Source: a virus. Taken from it: 20,544 nucleotides of DNA. Shown here one piece after another: positions 6,338 to 11,155 of the stretch; the stretch's first letter is position 1, and each line of letters opens with the position of its first letter. Made by a program: the position numbers and the translations under genes. The DNA is taken from positions 1-20,544 of IMG/VR virus record IMGVR_UViG_3300022707_002948; one strand, given 5' to 3'. The notes below the pieces were generated by a model. The model saw only the letters and a program-made list of their open reading frames with translations. It was not told the DNA's origin and ran no database searches.

Positions 6338-6505
6338 AGGGTTTTGATTTGTGTGTTGTGGGAATCCAATGCGCTTGAAGCTTGATGGCTATCTAAGTGT
6401 AAACACATTCAAGCGTGGATTTCGTCAGGGTAGCATGATGGTTGGGGCACCAACTGGGCGGTGAAATTAGTTCGAATCGATTCACAGCACACAATTCAAA
6501 ACCCT
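6338..6505 (+). ncRNA. tRNA-like structured RNA A, 23-bp terminal stem
   Basis: A 23-bp helix pairs 6338-6360 with 6483-6505 (one T-T mismatch, one G-U). Inside, next to the 3' strand, is a T-arm-like hairpin: AATTaG / CGATT around the loop TTCGAAT (6465-6482), which would stack on the long stem just as a T-arm stacks on an acceptor stem. The rest holds a long hairpin (AATCC 6363-6367 with GGATT 6417-6421; CGCTTGAA 6372-6379 with TTCAAGCG 6408-6415) and GTTGG-GGCA-CCAAC (6441-6454). There is no standard anticodon arm. Related in sequence to element B at 7810. The strand is taken as that of the neighbouring genes. Confidence 0.6.
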
Positions 6506-6681
6506 TATTACGCAAGGAGGCGGAAAGAGTATACCCCCGTAGTTGCCGACTAAACTGAGTCGTAAAAATAAGGTTCCCTAACTGACGCGGTAATGTTGGG
6601 GTGGTGAGAGTAGGCTGTACTGCGATAGCACTAGACTAAGAAACTCTACTCAATCTAGTCGCCTGACCTCCGTTAAGGGTT
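6500..6681 (+). ncRNA. Structured RNA D, stems AACCCTTA/TAAGGGTT and GGAGG/CCTCC
   Basis: Outer pairing AACCCTTA (6500-6507) with TAAGGGTT (6674-6681), then GGAGG (6516-6520) with CCTCC (6667-6671). Internal hairpins include CGACT-AAACTG-AGTCG and GACTA...TAGTC. The 5' strand shares AACCCT with the 3' strand of element A, so the two outer stems cannot both form fully. No T-arm is seen. Confidence 0.4.
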
Positions 6682-6690
6682 ATTTTAGTC

Positions 6691-6873
6691 TAATTAGATA
6701 GTGGTGTTAGTGCTGGAATTGGTATACAGCAGTGTGGTCTAAGCCAATATGAAAGATCGTGTGAATAACTAATAGCACGCTCCTAGCTCACGGCGAAAAC
6801 TACTGAGGTAATAGCAGCTAGACGCAATTTACTTATGCAGGTTCGATCCCTGCCTAGCACCACTTTCTAATTA
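6691..6873 (+). ncRNA. tRNA-Leu-like RNA with about 107-nt insert and extended stem
   Basis: The ends form a tRNA frame: acceptor GTGTTAG (6704-6710) with CTAGCAC (6854-6860), then TG, a Leu-type D-arm CTGGAATTGGTATACAG (6713-6729), and at the 3' end a perfect T-arm GCAGG-TTCGATC-CCTGC (6837-6853). The acceptor helix continues outward to 20 bp (6691-6710 with 6854-6873, one T-T mismatch). Between D-arm and T-arm lie 107 nt, several times the normal anticodon arm plus variable loop. They form hairpins such as GTGTG...CACGC (6760-6780) and CTAGCT...AGCTAG. The 3' end is not CCA. Part of the insert (TAAGCCAATAT ... AGATCGTGT) recurs at 8322-8363. Confidence 0.6.
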
Positions 6874-6881
6874 TATTTAAT

Positions 6882-6961
6882 GATGCTAGTAGCTAAGAAT
6901 TTGCTTAGAGCGCTTGCCAGAGTACAGGGGGTCGCGGGTTCAAGTCCCGCCTAGCATCACC
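6882..6961 (+). tRNA. tRNA-like gene with irregular D- and anticodon arms
   Basis: An 8-bp acceptor GATGCTAG/CTAGCATC (6882-6889, 6951-6958) and a perfect T-arm GCGGG-TTCAAGT-CCCGC (6934-6950) with a 5-nt variable region GGGTC. The D-arm region folds as CTAAG-AATTTG-CTTAG without the invariant GG. The anticodon arm is CTTGC/ACAGG with a C-A mismatch and only a 6-nt loop (CAGAGT, no clear U33), so the anticodon cannot be read with confidence. With a CC bulge the stem can extend outward through TTAA. Either a degenerate tRNA or one of the tRNA-like RNAs of this region. Confidence 0.5.
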
Positions 6962-6987
6962 TTAATTATATTAACGGGTAAATAGTA

Positions 6988-7188
6988 ATGCGATTAAGAA
7001 CAGCCCTTAAGCACAGCAGGGTATTTTATTATAAAAAACGTAAATATCGCACCATTATATATCCAAAAGAAAAATTCTGGACAAGAAATTCTTTTGGTGT
7101 ATATAGCTGTATTTTTCCACAAGGTACCGAATGGATTGAATTTAGCAGTGAAATAATAGTAAAGCCGGTAATTAAAGCACAAGGATAA
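6988..7188 (+). CDS. Unknown basic protein, 66 aa
   Basis: A 66-aa ORF between two blocks of structured RNA, from ATG 6988. It is rich in Lys, Arg and aromatic residues (RVFYYKKRKYRTIIYPKEK, WTRNSFGVYSCIFP) and reads as short beta strands. The ribosome site is weak (GGGT). No domain recognised. Its position could mean it acts on the RNAs, but nothing in the sequence proves this. Confidence 0.5.
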   Translation: MRLRTALKHSRVFYYKKRKYRTIIYPKEKFWTRNSFGVYSCIFPQGTEWIEFSSEIIVKPVIKAQG

Positions 7189-7231
7189 TAGTAATGATTA
7201 AACTAACAAAAAGAAATGAAGTTTTATCCAG

Positions 7232-7256
7232 TTTATGAACAACAGTTTTTCATAAA
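7232..7256. other. Hairpin TTTATGAA/TTCATAAA
   Basis: Perfect 8-bp inverted repeat with a 9-nt loop, 15 bases before the ribosome site of the next gene. It lacks a following T-run, so it is more likely a regulatory or operator site than a terminator. Confidence 0.35.
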
Positions 7257-7279
7257 TAAACAACTAAAGAGGAAATATT

Positions 7280-7561
7280 ATGGATTTTTTGGTAAATCTT
7301 ATTAGCGTTGAGGGCTATTCGTGTGGAAGTGGTCACAGCTTCTTAAGTGCTAACTGCACACATGTGGGTAATAGTTATTGGCTATATGAGGGTGCATTGT
7401 ACGCCTTAGATGATGGTATTAATTATACCTTCATATCAGAACAAGTAATACCCGGATATGGAGATCTAACAAGTACAGGATTGAAAAAACTGGTTGTCGA
7501 TTATTACGATATAGATAAAGCTGAATTCATACCAGAATCAGGAAATAAGAAACCCGCTTGA
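7280..7561 (+). CDS. Unknown protein, 93 aa
   Basis: A 93-aa ORF with a good ribosome site (AAAGAGG) seven bases before ATG 7280. It begins MDFLVNLISVEGYSCGSGHS and contains two Cys in the first 26 residues, a Ser/Gly-rich stretch and aromatic strands (YWLYEGALYALDDGINYTF). No signal peptide or membrane segment. The 3' end forms the 5' arm of a terminator-like hairpin. Family unknown. Confidence 0.6.
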   Translation: MDFLVNLISVEGYSCGSGHSFLSANCTHVGNSYWLYEGALYALDDGINYTFISEQVIPGYGDLTSTGLKKLVVDYYDIDKAEFIPESGNKKPA

Positions 7562-7583
7562 CTATGGGTGATCAAACGGGTTT
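7550..7583 (+). terminator. Terminator-like hairpin AAACCCG/CGGGTTT
   Basis: AAACCCG (7550-7556) pairs with CGGGTTT (7577-7583), with TTGA/TCAA continuing inward (7558-7561, 7572-7575). It overlaps the stop of the preceding gene. The T-run is short (TTTAATA), so termination may be weak. Confidence 0.5.
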
Positions 7584-7596
7584 AATACAAGCAATA

Positions 7597-7722
7597 CCGA
7601 ACGTGTTGGAAGCACTTAGGTTAGACAGTAAAGTGAGTACGTATCCGGCCTTTCACGGCTAAATGAATTATACACATCTCACCTACTTCTAATCAAGCGC
7701 CTTAAAAAGGTCATATCCTTAC
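7597..7722 (+). ncRNA. Structured RNA F
   Basis: Ends CGAACGTG / (T)ACGTTCG pair over about 8 bp. Inside, AGTA..GTGAG pairs with CTCAC.TACT, enclosing GCC-TTTCAC-GGC, and GTG-TTGGAAG-CAC is a small 5' hairpin. No open frame of note. No T-arm. It lies directly before the armless tRNA-like element. Confidence 0.35.
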
Positions 7723-7736
7723 GTTCGTTTAAAAAT

Positions 7737-7805
7737 GGTGTTAGTAGTTCAATGGTAGAACGCCGTGCAGGAAATACAGGTTTCGAGGCCTGTCTAGCAC
7801 CACCA
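7737..7805 (+). tRNA. tRNA-like element lacking an anticodon arm
   Basis: An 8-bp acceptor GGTGTTAG (7737-7744) / CTAGCACC (7794-7801), then A and an encoded CCA (7802-7805). TA and a canonical D-arm GTTCAATGGTAGAAC (7747-7761) follow the acceptor; the T-arm is ACAGG/CCTGT with an 8-nt loop TTTCGAGG (7776-7793). Only 14 nt separate D-arm and T-arm, so there is no room for an anticodon arm. It could be matured and perhaps aminoacylated or bound by tRNA-processing enzymes, but it could not decode. The acceptor matches that of the element at 6703. Confidence 0.55.
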
Positions 7806-7809
7806 TATA

Positions 7810-7933
7810 AGAGAGTTTTAATCTGTGTGTTGTGGCTGTTGAACTGACGCCTCAGTGTTCCCATAAATGATGTGGTGTAATTCTGGTAAAGGCGGCTACC
7901 ACAATAAGCGCAGCACACAGACCAAAGCTCTCT
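7810..7933 (+). ncRNA. tRNA-like family RNA B, 25-bp terminal stem
   Basis: The 5' strand 7810-7834 pairs with 7909-7933 over 25 positions (two A-C mismatches, several G-U). The 5' strand matches element A (6336-6361) at 23 of 26 bases. Two pairs differ from A by compensatory changes (G6340-C6503 versus A7814-T7929; T6349-A6494 versus C7823-G7920). Inside are ACTGA-CGCC-TCAGT and GTGGT...ACCAC hairpins. No T-loop consensus is seen here, so it is more diverged than A. Confidence 0.6.
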
Positions 7934-7953
7934 TAGAGTTCATTTAGAAATTA

Positions 7954-8086
7954 TGTGTGGTGCGGCGCTGAAAGTAGAAAGCGCACCCTTATTAGCAGGA
8001 TTGTCGGGAAATAAGAGGCTTGGGAGCGGTTGAAAGCATACCGTTAAATACTCGACATAGCAGGATTAACGCCCTGCCACCACACA
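7954..8086 (+). ncRNA. tRNA-like cloverleaf RNA C
   Basis: TGTGTGGTG (7954-7962) pairs perfectly with CACCACACA (8078-8086). Then, in cloverleaf order: a D-like arm GCGC...GCGC (7965-7984), an anticodon-like arm CTTATT...AATAAG (7988-8015) with a 16-nt loop, a variable-like hairpin CGGT...ACCG (8027-8043), and a T-like arm GCAGG-ATTAACGC-CCTGC (8060-8077) that abuts the terminal stem. The T-loop is not canonical. At about 133 nt it is much larger than a tRNA. It is flanked by a 12-bp direct repeat (AGAGTTCATTTA at 7935 and 8094). Confidence 0.55.
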
Positions 8087-8270
8087 CCCATTAAGAGTTC
8101 ATTTAAAGCAGTAGTTGATACTCTAAAACGCAACTAAGTGAAACCATTAGATTAGTAGGCAAATAGTGAAGCCAAGTCTCAGACAGACTCAAAACAGACT
8201 AAATCGAGGGGCATAATTACTAAGAATCCCCAGCCCGACCCCAGCCATACTACAGTGTGCCGGTCGCAAA
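8087..8270 (+). other. Noncoding stretch with small hairpins
   Basis: No convincing ORF. Visible structures: AGAGT...ACTCT (8094-8124) and GGGG...CCCC (8208-8231). It also contains the second copy of the 12-mer AGAGTTCATTTA. Probably part of the RNA region, but no full element could be delimited. Confidence 0.3.
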
Positions 8271-8392
8271 CAGGTGAACGTGATAAATAGAGTAGGCCAA
8301 ATTGGTCATAAATCTCCTAAGTAAGCCAATATCTATTGTAGGCTATAAATTAATAGATCGTGTCACTGCTGACCCAGTATAAAAGGTGCCTG
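8271..8392 (+). ncRNA. Structured RNA E sharing a motif with the 6691 element
   Basis: CAGG/CCTG (8271, 8389) and GTGATA/TGTCAC (8280-8285, 8361-8366) enclose GGCCA-AAT-TGGTC and a 7-bp hairpin ATCTATT...AATAGAT. The sequences flanking that hairpin, TAAGCCAATAT (8322-8332) and AGATCGTGT (8355-8363), recur at 6740-6750 and 6754-6762 with the hairpin shortened, which suggests a common module. Confidence 0.4.
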
Positions 8393-8433
8393 TAATACTC
8401 GATGTAATGTAGCGTACGTAAGGATGTGTATGT

Positions 8434-8484
8434 GGTGGTTAAGCTGGTAATGATTACCTAGCATATCACCCAACGGGGTAGTTG
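8434..8484 (+). ncRNA. Two adjacent hairpins before the 8552 gene
   Basis: GGTG...GCT-GGTAA-TGA-TTACC-T-AGC...CACC (8434-8470) is followed immediately by CAAC-GGGGTA-GTTG (8471-8484). They may be the 3' end of the structured-RNA region or a leader element for the next gene. Confidence 0.35.
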
Positions 8485-8551
8485 CACCCTAAATAAACGT
8501 AATTAAAGGAACTGATCTGAGCCTATGCGTATTAACTAAAAGAGATTAAAT

Positions 8552-8752
8552 ATGGAATATCCAAGATTTAAAATGACTGAAATATATTACGGTAAAGATG
8601 ATTTATGGAAGGGATGGTATAACTTATGCCTAGAGTTATCATCAGAAGGTGGTGACTCTAAAGCTATAGCTGGACCATTAGATCCGCAAACATCGAAAGA
8701 AGTAATCGAGGCGTTAAATGTTCAAAATAACAAAACAATGGCTAGAAGCTAA
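8552..8752 (+). CDS. Unknown protein, 66 aa
   Basis: A 66-aa ORF from ATG 8552 with AGAG upstream. Aromatic-rich head (MEYPRFKMTEIYYGKDDLWKG) and a C-terminal helix. It overlaps the next gene by 35 bases in another frame. It is the first coding gene after the RNA region. No domain recognised. Confidence 0.5.
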   Translation: MEYPRFKMTEIYYGKDDLWKGWYNLCLELSSEGGDSKAIAGPLDPQTSKEVIEALNVQNNKTMARS

Positions 8753-8912
8753 CAAGACTGAAAAAGGAGGCTACACACAATATCAATTAAGAATATTGGG
8801 CATTAAATGGCCGCCAAAATATGGCTGGAAGAAAAGCATAATAGGTATGGAATTAACAAAAGAAATAGTTACGGCATATTGTGCTGGTGGTCTAAAGTTT
8901 ACCTCTCAATAA
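8718..8912 (+). CDS. Small phage protein of GGYT/WPPK type, 64 aa
   Basis: A 64-aa protein (MFKITKQWLEANKTEKGGYT ... LRILGIKWPPKYGWKKSIIG). The order 'ITKEWL....T..G.yT..Ql..LGi.WPPk.GWk...G' matches a conserved small phage protein of unknown function that I recall only by pattern. The conserved Trp/Pro core argues it is real. It overlaps the 8552 gene in a different frame. Confidence 0.6.
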   Translation: MFKITKQWLEANKTEKGGYTQYQLRILGIKWPPKYGWKKSIIGMELTKEIVTAYCAGGLKFTSQ

Positions 8913-8918
8913 TATTGC

Positions 8919-9074
8919 ATGATTTTGGACAAAGAAACCGGAAAGCCATTCAGAGATGGCTGTATGAATGCTGTGATGAGTATTAATGAAGGATTAGATC
9001 TTATGACTACTTTGCAGCATGATTGGCCTCTGATTGATCGCTATACACTAGTCCCAATAACTGGATTTGATTAA
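8919..9074 (+). CDS. Unknown small protein, 51 aa
   Basis: A 51-aa ORF from ATG 8919 ending TAA 9074 (MILDKETGKPFRDGCMNAVM ... TGFD). No strong ribosome site is present. The gap between its neighbours is filled exactly by it, which supports coding use. No domain recognised. Confidence 0.45.
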   Translation: MILDKETGKPFRDGCMNAVMSINEGLDLMTTLQHDWPLIDRYTLVPITGFD

Positions 9075-9086
9075 AAAGGTAAGTAT

Positions 9087-9500
9087 ATGAACATTAAAAA
9101 CGTAAAGGCATCAATAGCTATACTCAGGCGAGCAAAAAAATTCGACATGGAGTTTTGGCAAAAAGGAAATAGTCTGTGTGAAGACGAGGAAAGCTTGCAC
9201 AGTTGCGGGATGGCTGCATGCTTTGGTGGATATGTAGCAATAAGCCCTGAATTCAAGGCGTCCGGTGGTTCCTTTTGCCCTTTCGGTACCCCGATCATAC
9301 GTGATGGACGCGGTATAGAGAATTACGGATCAGCCTCAATAGCGTACTGGCTTGATATAACTAATGGAGATTCCGCCGATTTATGCTGTATAGGTGGTGA
9401 ATATACTGACTTTTACGCTAAGGATGTGTGCGATGTAACAAAAGAGGACGTGATTGAAAAACTTGAATTGATGTTAAAAGGGGAAGAGAGTGAAGCTTAA
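9087..9500 (+). CDS. Phage protein with CGMAAC motif, 137 aa
   Basis: A 137-aa protein with an AAAGGT site before ATG 9087. Residues ~38-55 (SLHSCGMAACFGGYVAISPE) match a 'CGT.AC.AGw....P' motif found in a widespread family of uncharacterised phage proteins, whose N-terminus (NIKNVKASIAILRRA...FDM..W) also fits. Several further Cys residues are present (CPFG, LCCIGG, VCDV). Function unknown; metal or redox roles are conceivable. Overlaps the next gene's GTG start. Confidence 0.65.
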   Translation: MNIKNVKASIAILRRAKKFDMEFWQKGNSLCEDEESLHSCGMAACFGGYVAISPEFKASGGSFCPFGTPIIRDGRGIENYGSASIAYWLDITNGDSADLCCIGGEYTDFYAKDVCDVTKEDVIEKLELMLKGEESEA

Positions 9501-9876
9501 CGCAAATATAGTCCAATGCCTGAGGCGATTAAGGCATCAATCGAAACCAGTTAAGATAACGGATCTAGCAAATGAATACGGTGTAAGCTATCCATCGATG
9601 GTTAAGGCGCTAAGCGGTGTAACCTGGAGGCATGTAATAATCTACAAAGATTCTGATGGTCGATATGGTAGCAGCCGCAGCACCACAAAATTAACAGCAA
9701 GAGAGGTGTACCTTCTTAGGGTGTTAAGGTCTTGGTCGGCAAAGCCTAATGATATCGACTTAGCAATTGAGTACGGTGTCGTAAATACGACTATTTACAA
9801 TGCTCTTCGAGGAACGTCATACGGGAGCGTCCCTATGTACGACAGACCCGCTATGAGAGCTATAGGAAAAACATGA
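9490..9876 (+). CDS. Tandem HTH protein, 128 aa (paralog 1)
   Basis: A GTG start at 9490 has GGGGAAGAG directly before it and overlaps the previous stop. The protein holds two copies of a ~45-residue HTH unit: VQCLRRLRHQ...DLANEYGVSYPSMVKALSG.TW and VYLLRVLRSW...DLAIEYGVVNTTIYNALRG, the second ending in MYDRPAMR. Each unit has the A..YGV turn of a helix-turn-helix. Such units accompany HNH homing nucleases, but no nuclease domain is present here. It has two relatives in this window (9908 and 12260). It probably binds DNA. Confidence 0.7.
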   Translation: MKLNANIVQCLRRLRHQSKPVKITDLANEYGVSYPSMVKALSGVTWRHVIIYKDSDGRYGSSRSTTKLTAREVYLLRVLRSWSAKPNDIDLAIEYGVVNTTIYNALRGTSYGSVPMYDRPAMRAIGKT

Positions 9877-9907
9877 AAGCTGAATATATAAAGATTGAGG
9901 AAGTATA

Positions 9908-10150
9908 ATGGCAACTATAAGTGAGAGTAAATTGGGTGTAAAAAACCCACGAGCAAAATTAACAGAAGACATGGTTTATTGTTTTCGAGTATTGAAAGCT
10001 CACTGCAAAAAGCCGAGCAACGCAGATATAGCGAAAGAGTTTGGCATCGTTCGACGCACAATAGAATGCGCTACTATTGGCGATACTTGGCAGCATGTGC
10101 CGCTGTATTTCAAAGGTCAGGGTTATAACAAGCGGATGAGGGCAAAATAA
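9908..10150 (+). CDS. Single HTH-unit protein, 80 aa (paralog 2)
   Basis: An 80-aa protein (start ATG 9908, ribosome site TGAGGAAG) with one copy of the HTH unit: MVYCFRVLKAHCKKP, DIAKEFGIVRRTIECATIG, then DTWQHVPLY. Closest to the second units of its paralogs at 9490 and 12260. The tail is basic (KGQGYNKRMRAK). Probably a DNA-binding protein derived by duplication or domain loss. Confidence 0.7.
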   Translation: MATISESKLGVKNPRAKLTEDMVYCFRVLKAHCKKPSNADIAKEFGIVRRTIECATIGDTWQHVPLYFKGQGYNKRMRAK

Positions 10151-10153
10151 TAA

Positions 10154-10195
10154 TTAACGGTATCCGTTAAATAAAGCTTTACAATTACCGAATAC
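10154..10195. promoter_or_regulatory. Palindromic operator-like sites
   Basis: TTAACGG-TAT-CCGTTAA (10154-10170) is a perfect 7-bp inverted repeat upstream of the promoter. A related imperfect site (TTACCGAATACCGGTTA, starting at 10185) lies between -35 and -10. This is typical of a repressor-controlled phage promoter; the binding protein is unknown. Confidence 0.55.
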
Positions 10196-10205
10196 CGGTT
10201 ATAAT
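10178..10205 (+). promoter_or_regulatory. Promoter TTTACA-16-TATAAT
   Basis: TTTACA (10178-10183) and a consensus TATAAT (10200-10205) with a 16-base spacer, 33 bases before ATG 10238. It probably starts a new transcript for the 10238-12643 gene block. Confidence 0.75.
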
Positions 10206-10237
10206 GAACCCAACAGAAACGAAACGGAGCAACCGAA

Positions 10238-10414
10238 ATGATCTCATATAAAACAGCGCTATTAGTGGCCAAATGGATGCGAATACGTGGCGAGATAAAT
10301 ACTCAGATATTTAACGGCGGTCTTGGTCTTAATTCTCCCGCTCAAACCGCTTCACTTAAAAGCGAAGTGCAGGAAATAGAAGAAACTCTTAGAAGTCTTG
10401 GTGTAGATTTGTGA
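10238..10414 (+). CDS. Unknown protein, 58 aa, after operator/promoter
   Basis: A 58-aa ORF (MISYKTALLVAKWMRIRGEI...) beginning at ATG 10238 with CGGAG nearby. It has an N-terminal helix (ALLVAKWMRIRGE) and a C-terminal charged helix (KSEVQEIEETLRSLGV). It is the first gene after the promoter at 10178-10205. Family not recognised; the placement suggests it could take part in control or be the leading accessory gene. Confidence 0.55.
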   Translation: MISYKTALLVAKWMRIRGEINTQIFNGGLGLNSPAQTASLKSEVQEIEETLRSLGVDL

Positions 10415-10494
10415 AACAGTTACCTTTGCAAGAGTACATAAATAAAAATTATGTCAATAAGCGTCAAATGGCGCTTGACTGGAGCATATCATAA
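10411..10494 (+). CDS. Short ORF, 27 aa
   Basis: GTG at 10411 overlaps the previous stop (GTGA) and runs to TAA 10494 (MKQLPLQEYINKNYVNKRQM...). The sequence resembles the first half of a Cro-type HTH (a helix followed by 'nKRQMA..W.IS') but stops before a recognition helix. It may be a truncated regulator or not translated at all. Confidence 0.3.
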   Translation: MKQLPLQEYINKNYVNKRQMALDWSIS

Positions 10495-10502
10495 AACAAC
10501 AC

Positions 10503-10522
10503 TGCCAAGGATGGCACCTTTT
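10503..10522 (+). terminator. Weak hairpin TGCCA-AGGA-TGGCA plus TTTT
   Basis: A 5-bp stem (10503-10516) followed by CC and four T. It could attenuate transcription between the short ORF and the next gene; the short stem makes it weak. Confidence 0.35.
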
Positions 10523-10549
10523 AACTAAAATACAACGGGCGTAAATCAA

Positions 10550-10753
10550 ATGAAAGTAGAGCATGTAATAAAGCTAGAAATCGAAGACACAAAGCCTTTT
10601 CGAGAATTGGTGAGTCAGGCAATAAACGCCGAACTGTTACAATCATCGATTAGCGCGGATGCTGTATTTGGTAATTTTATGGTAGAGGCGGACAATATCG
10701 CAAAACGATTAGCGGAAAAAGCGTTTAACGAGGGTAAAAAGGCGCAATTATGA
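10550..10753 (+). CDS. Unknown protein, 67 aa
   Basis: A 67-aa protein from ATG 10550 (MKVEHVIKLEIEDTKPFREL...). A beta start and a long helical C-terminus (VEADNIAKRLAEKAFNEGKK). Coupled to the next gene by ATGA. No domain recognised. Confidence 0.55.
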   Translation: MKVEHVIKLEIEDTKPFRELVSQAINAELLQSSISADAVFGNFMVEADNIAKRLAEKAFNEGKKAQL

Positions 10754-10935
10754 CAACGGCAAGCAAAGAAGCGAAGAAAGAAGGGTTTAAAACTCTATCG
10801 GAAGTACTTAAATTAACAGGGTTGCCGCGATCAACGCTTAATGATTGGTCAAATAAAGAGCCTGGTAAGCTATCTGTTGCTTTTGACGCCGCAAAGTATA
10901 GGCAGTTATTAAAAATGACAAATAAAAAGGTATAG
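10750..10935 (+). CDS. Small HTH protein, 61 aa
   Basis: A 61-aa protein containing KTLSEVLKLTGLPRSTLNDW followed by SNKEPGKLSVAFDAAKYRQL: a helix-turn-helix of the phage 'first find the site, then W' type, in which TLNDW is the recognition helix end. Basic start and end. Probably a DNA-binding regulator. Translationally coupled to the gene upstream. Confidence 0.65.
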   Translation: MTTASKEAKKEGFKTLSEVLKLTGLPRSTLNDWSNKEPGKLSVAFDAAKYRQLLKMTNKKV

Positions 10936-10937
10936 AT

Positions 10938-11153
10938 ATGAAATTTACAGTTATTTTGATTTACGTTTTAGTCCACACTATTGTGGCCGCTCTTCTTGAA
11001 GAATTTTTCACTAAAGAGCCTGCATTCTTTGCCTTCTATGGCTTTTTAAGCGCTTTTATTTTTATTGGAATTAAGGAGGCTATGGAGTCTAAGGAGGCTA
11101 TGGAAGCTATGGAGACAGATATAAGATTACTTAATTCAGATAAAAAGGCATAG
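10938..11153 (+). CDS. Two-TM membrane protein with Glu/Met repeats, 71 aa
   Basis: A 71-aa protein with two membrane segments (FTVILIYVLVHTIVAALLEE and FFAFYGFLSAFIFIGIKEA) and a repetitive acidic tail (EAMESKEAMEAMET), encoded by short tandem repeats around GGAGGCTATGGA. Its leader, AAAAAGGTATAGATATGAAA, is nearly identical to that of the next gene. Unknown role. Confidence 0.55.
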   Translation: MKFTVILIYVLVHTIVAALLEEFFTKEPAFFAFYGFLSAFIFIGIKEAMESKEAMEAMETDIRLLNSDKKA

Positions 11154-11155
11154 AT

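Noticed and set aside
7194-7238. 14-codon ORF between the 6988 and 7280 genes
   Set aside because: Too short to support and lacks a ribosome site.
7679-7918. Leftward 79-aa ORF in the RNA region
   Set aside because: Antisense to the armless tRNA-like element and element B, with no ribosome site; explained by the RNA structures.
6338-8400. Group I intron, hammerhead ribozyme or tmRNA
   Set aside because: I saw no recognisable group I P/Q/R/S core, no CUGANGA-GAAA hammerhead core and no tmRNA tag frame or 5' GGGGCTG end. A covariance search is still needed.
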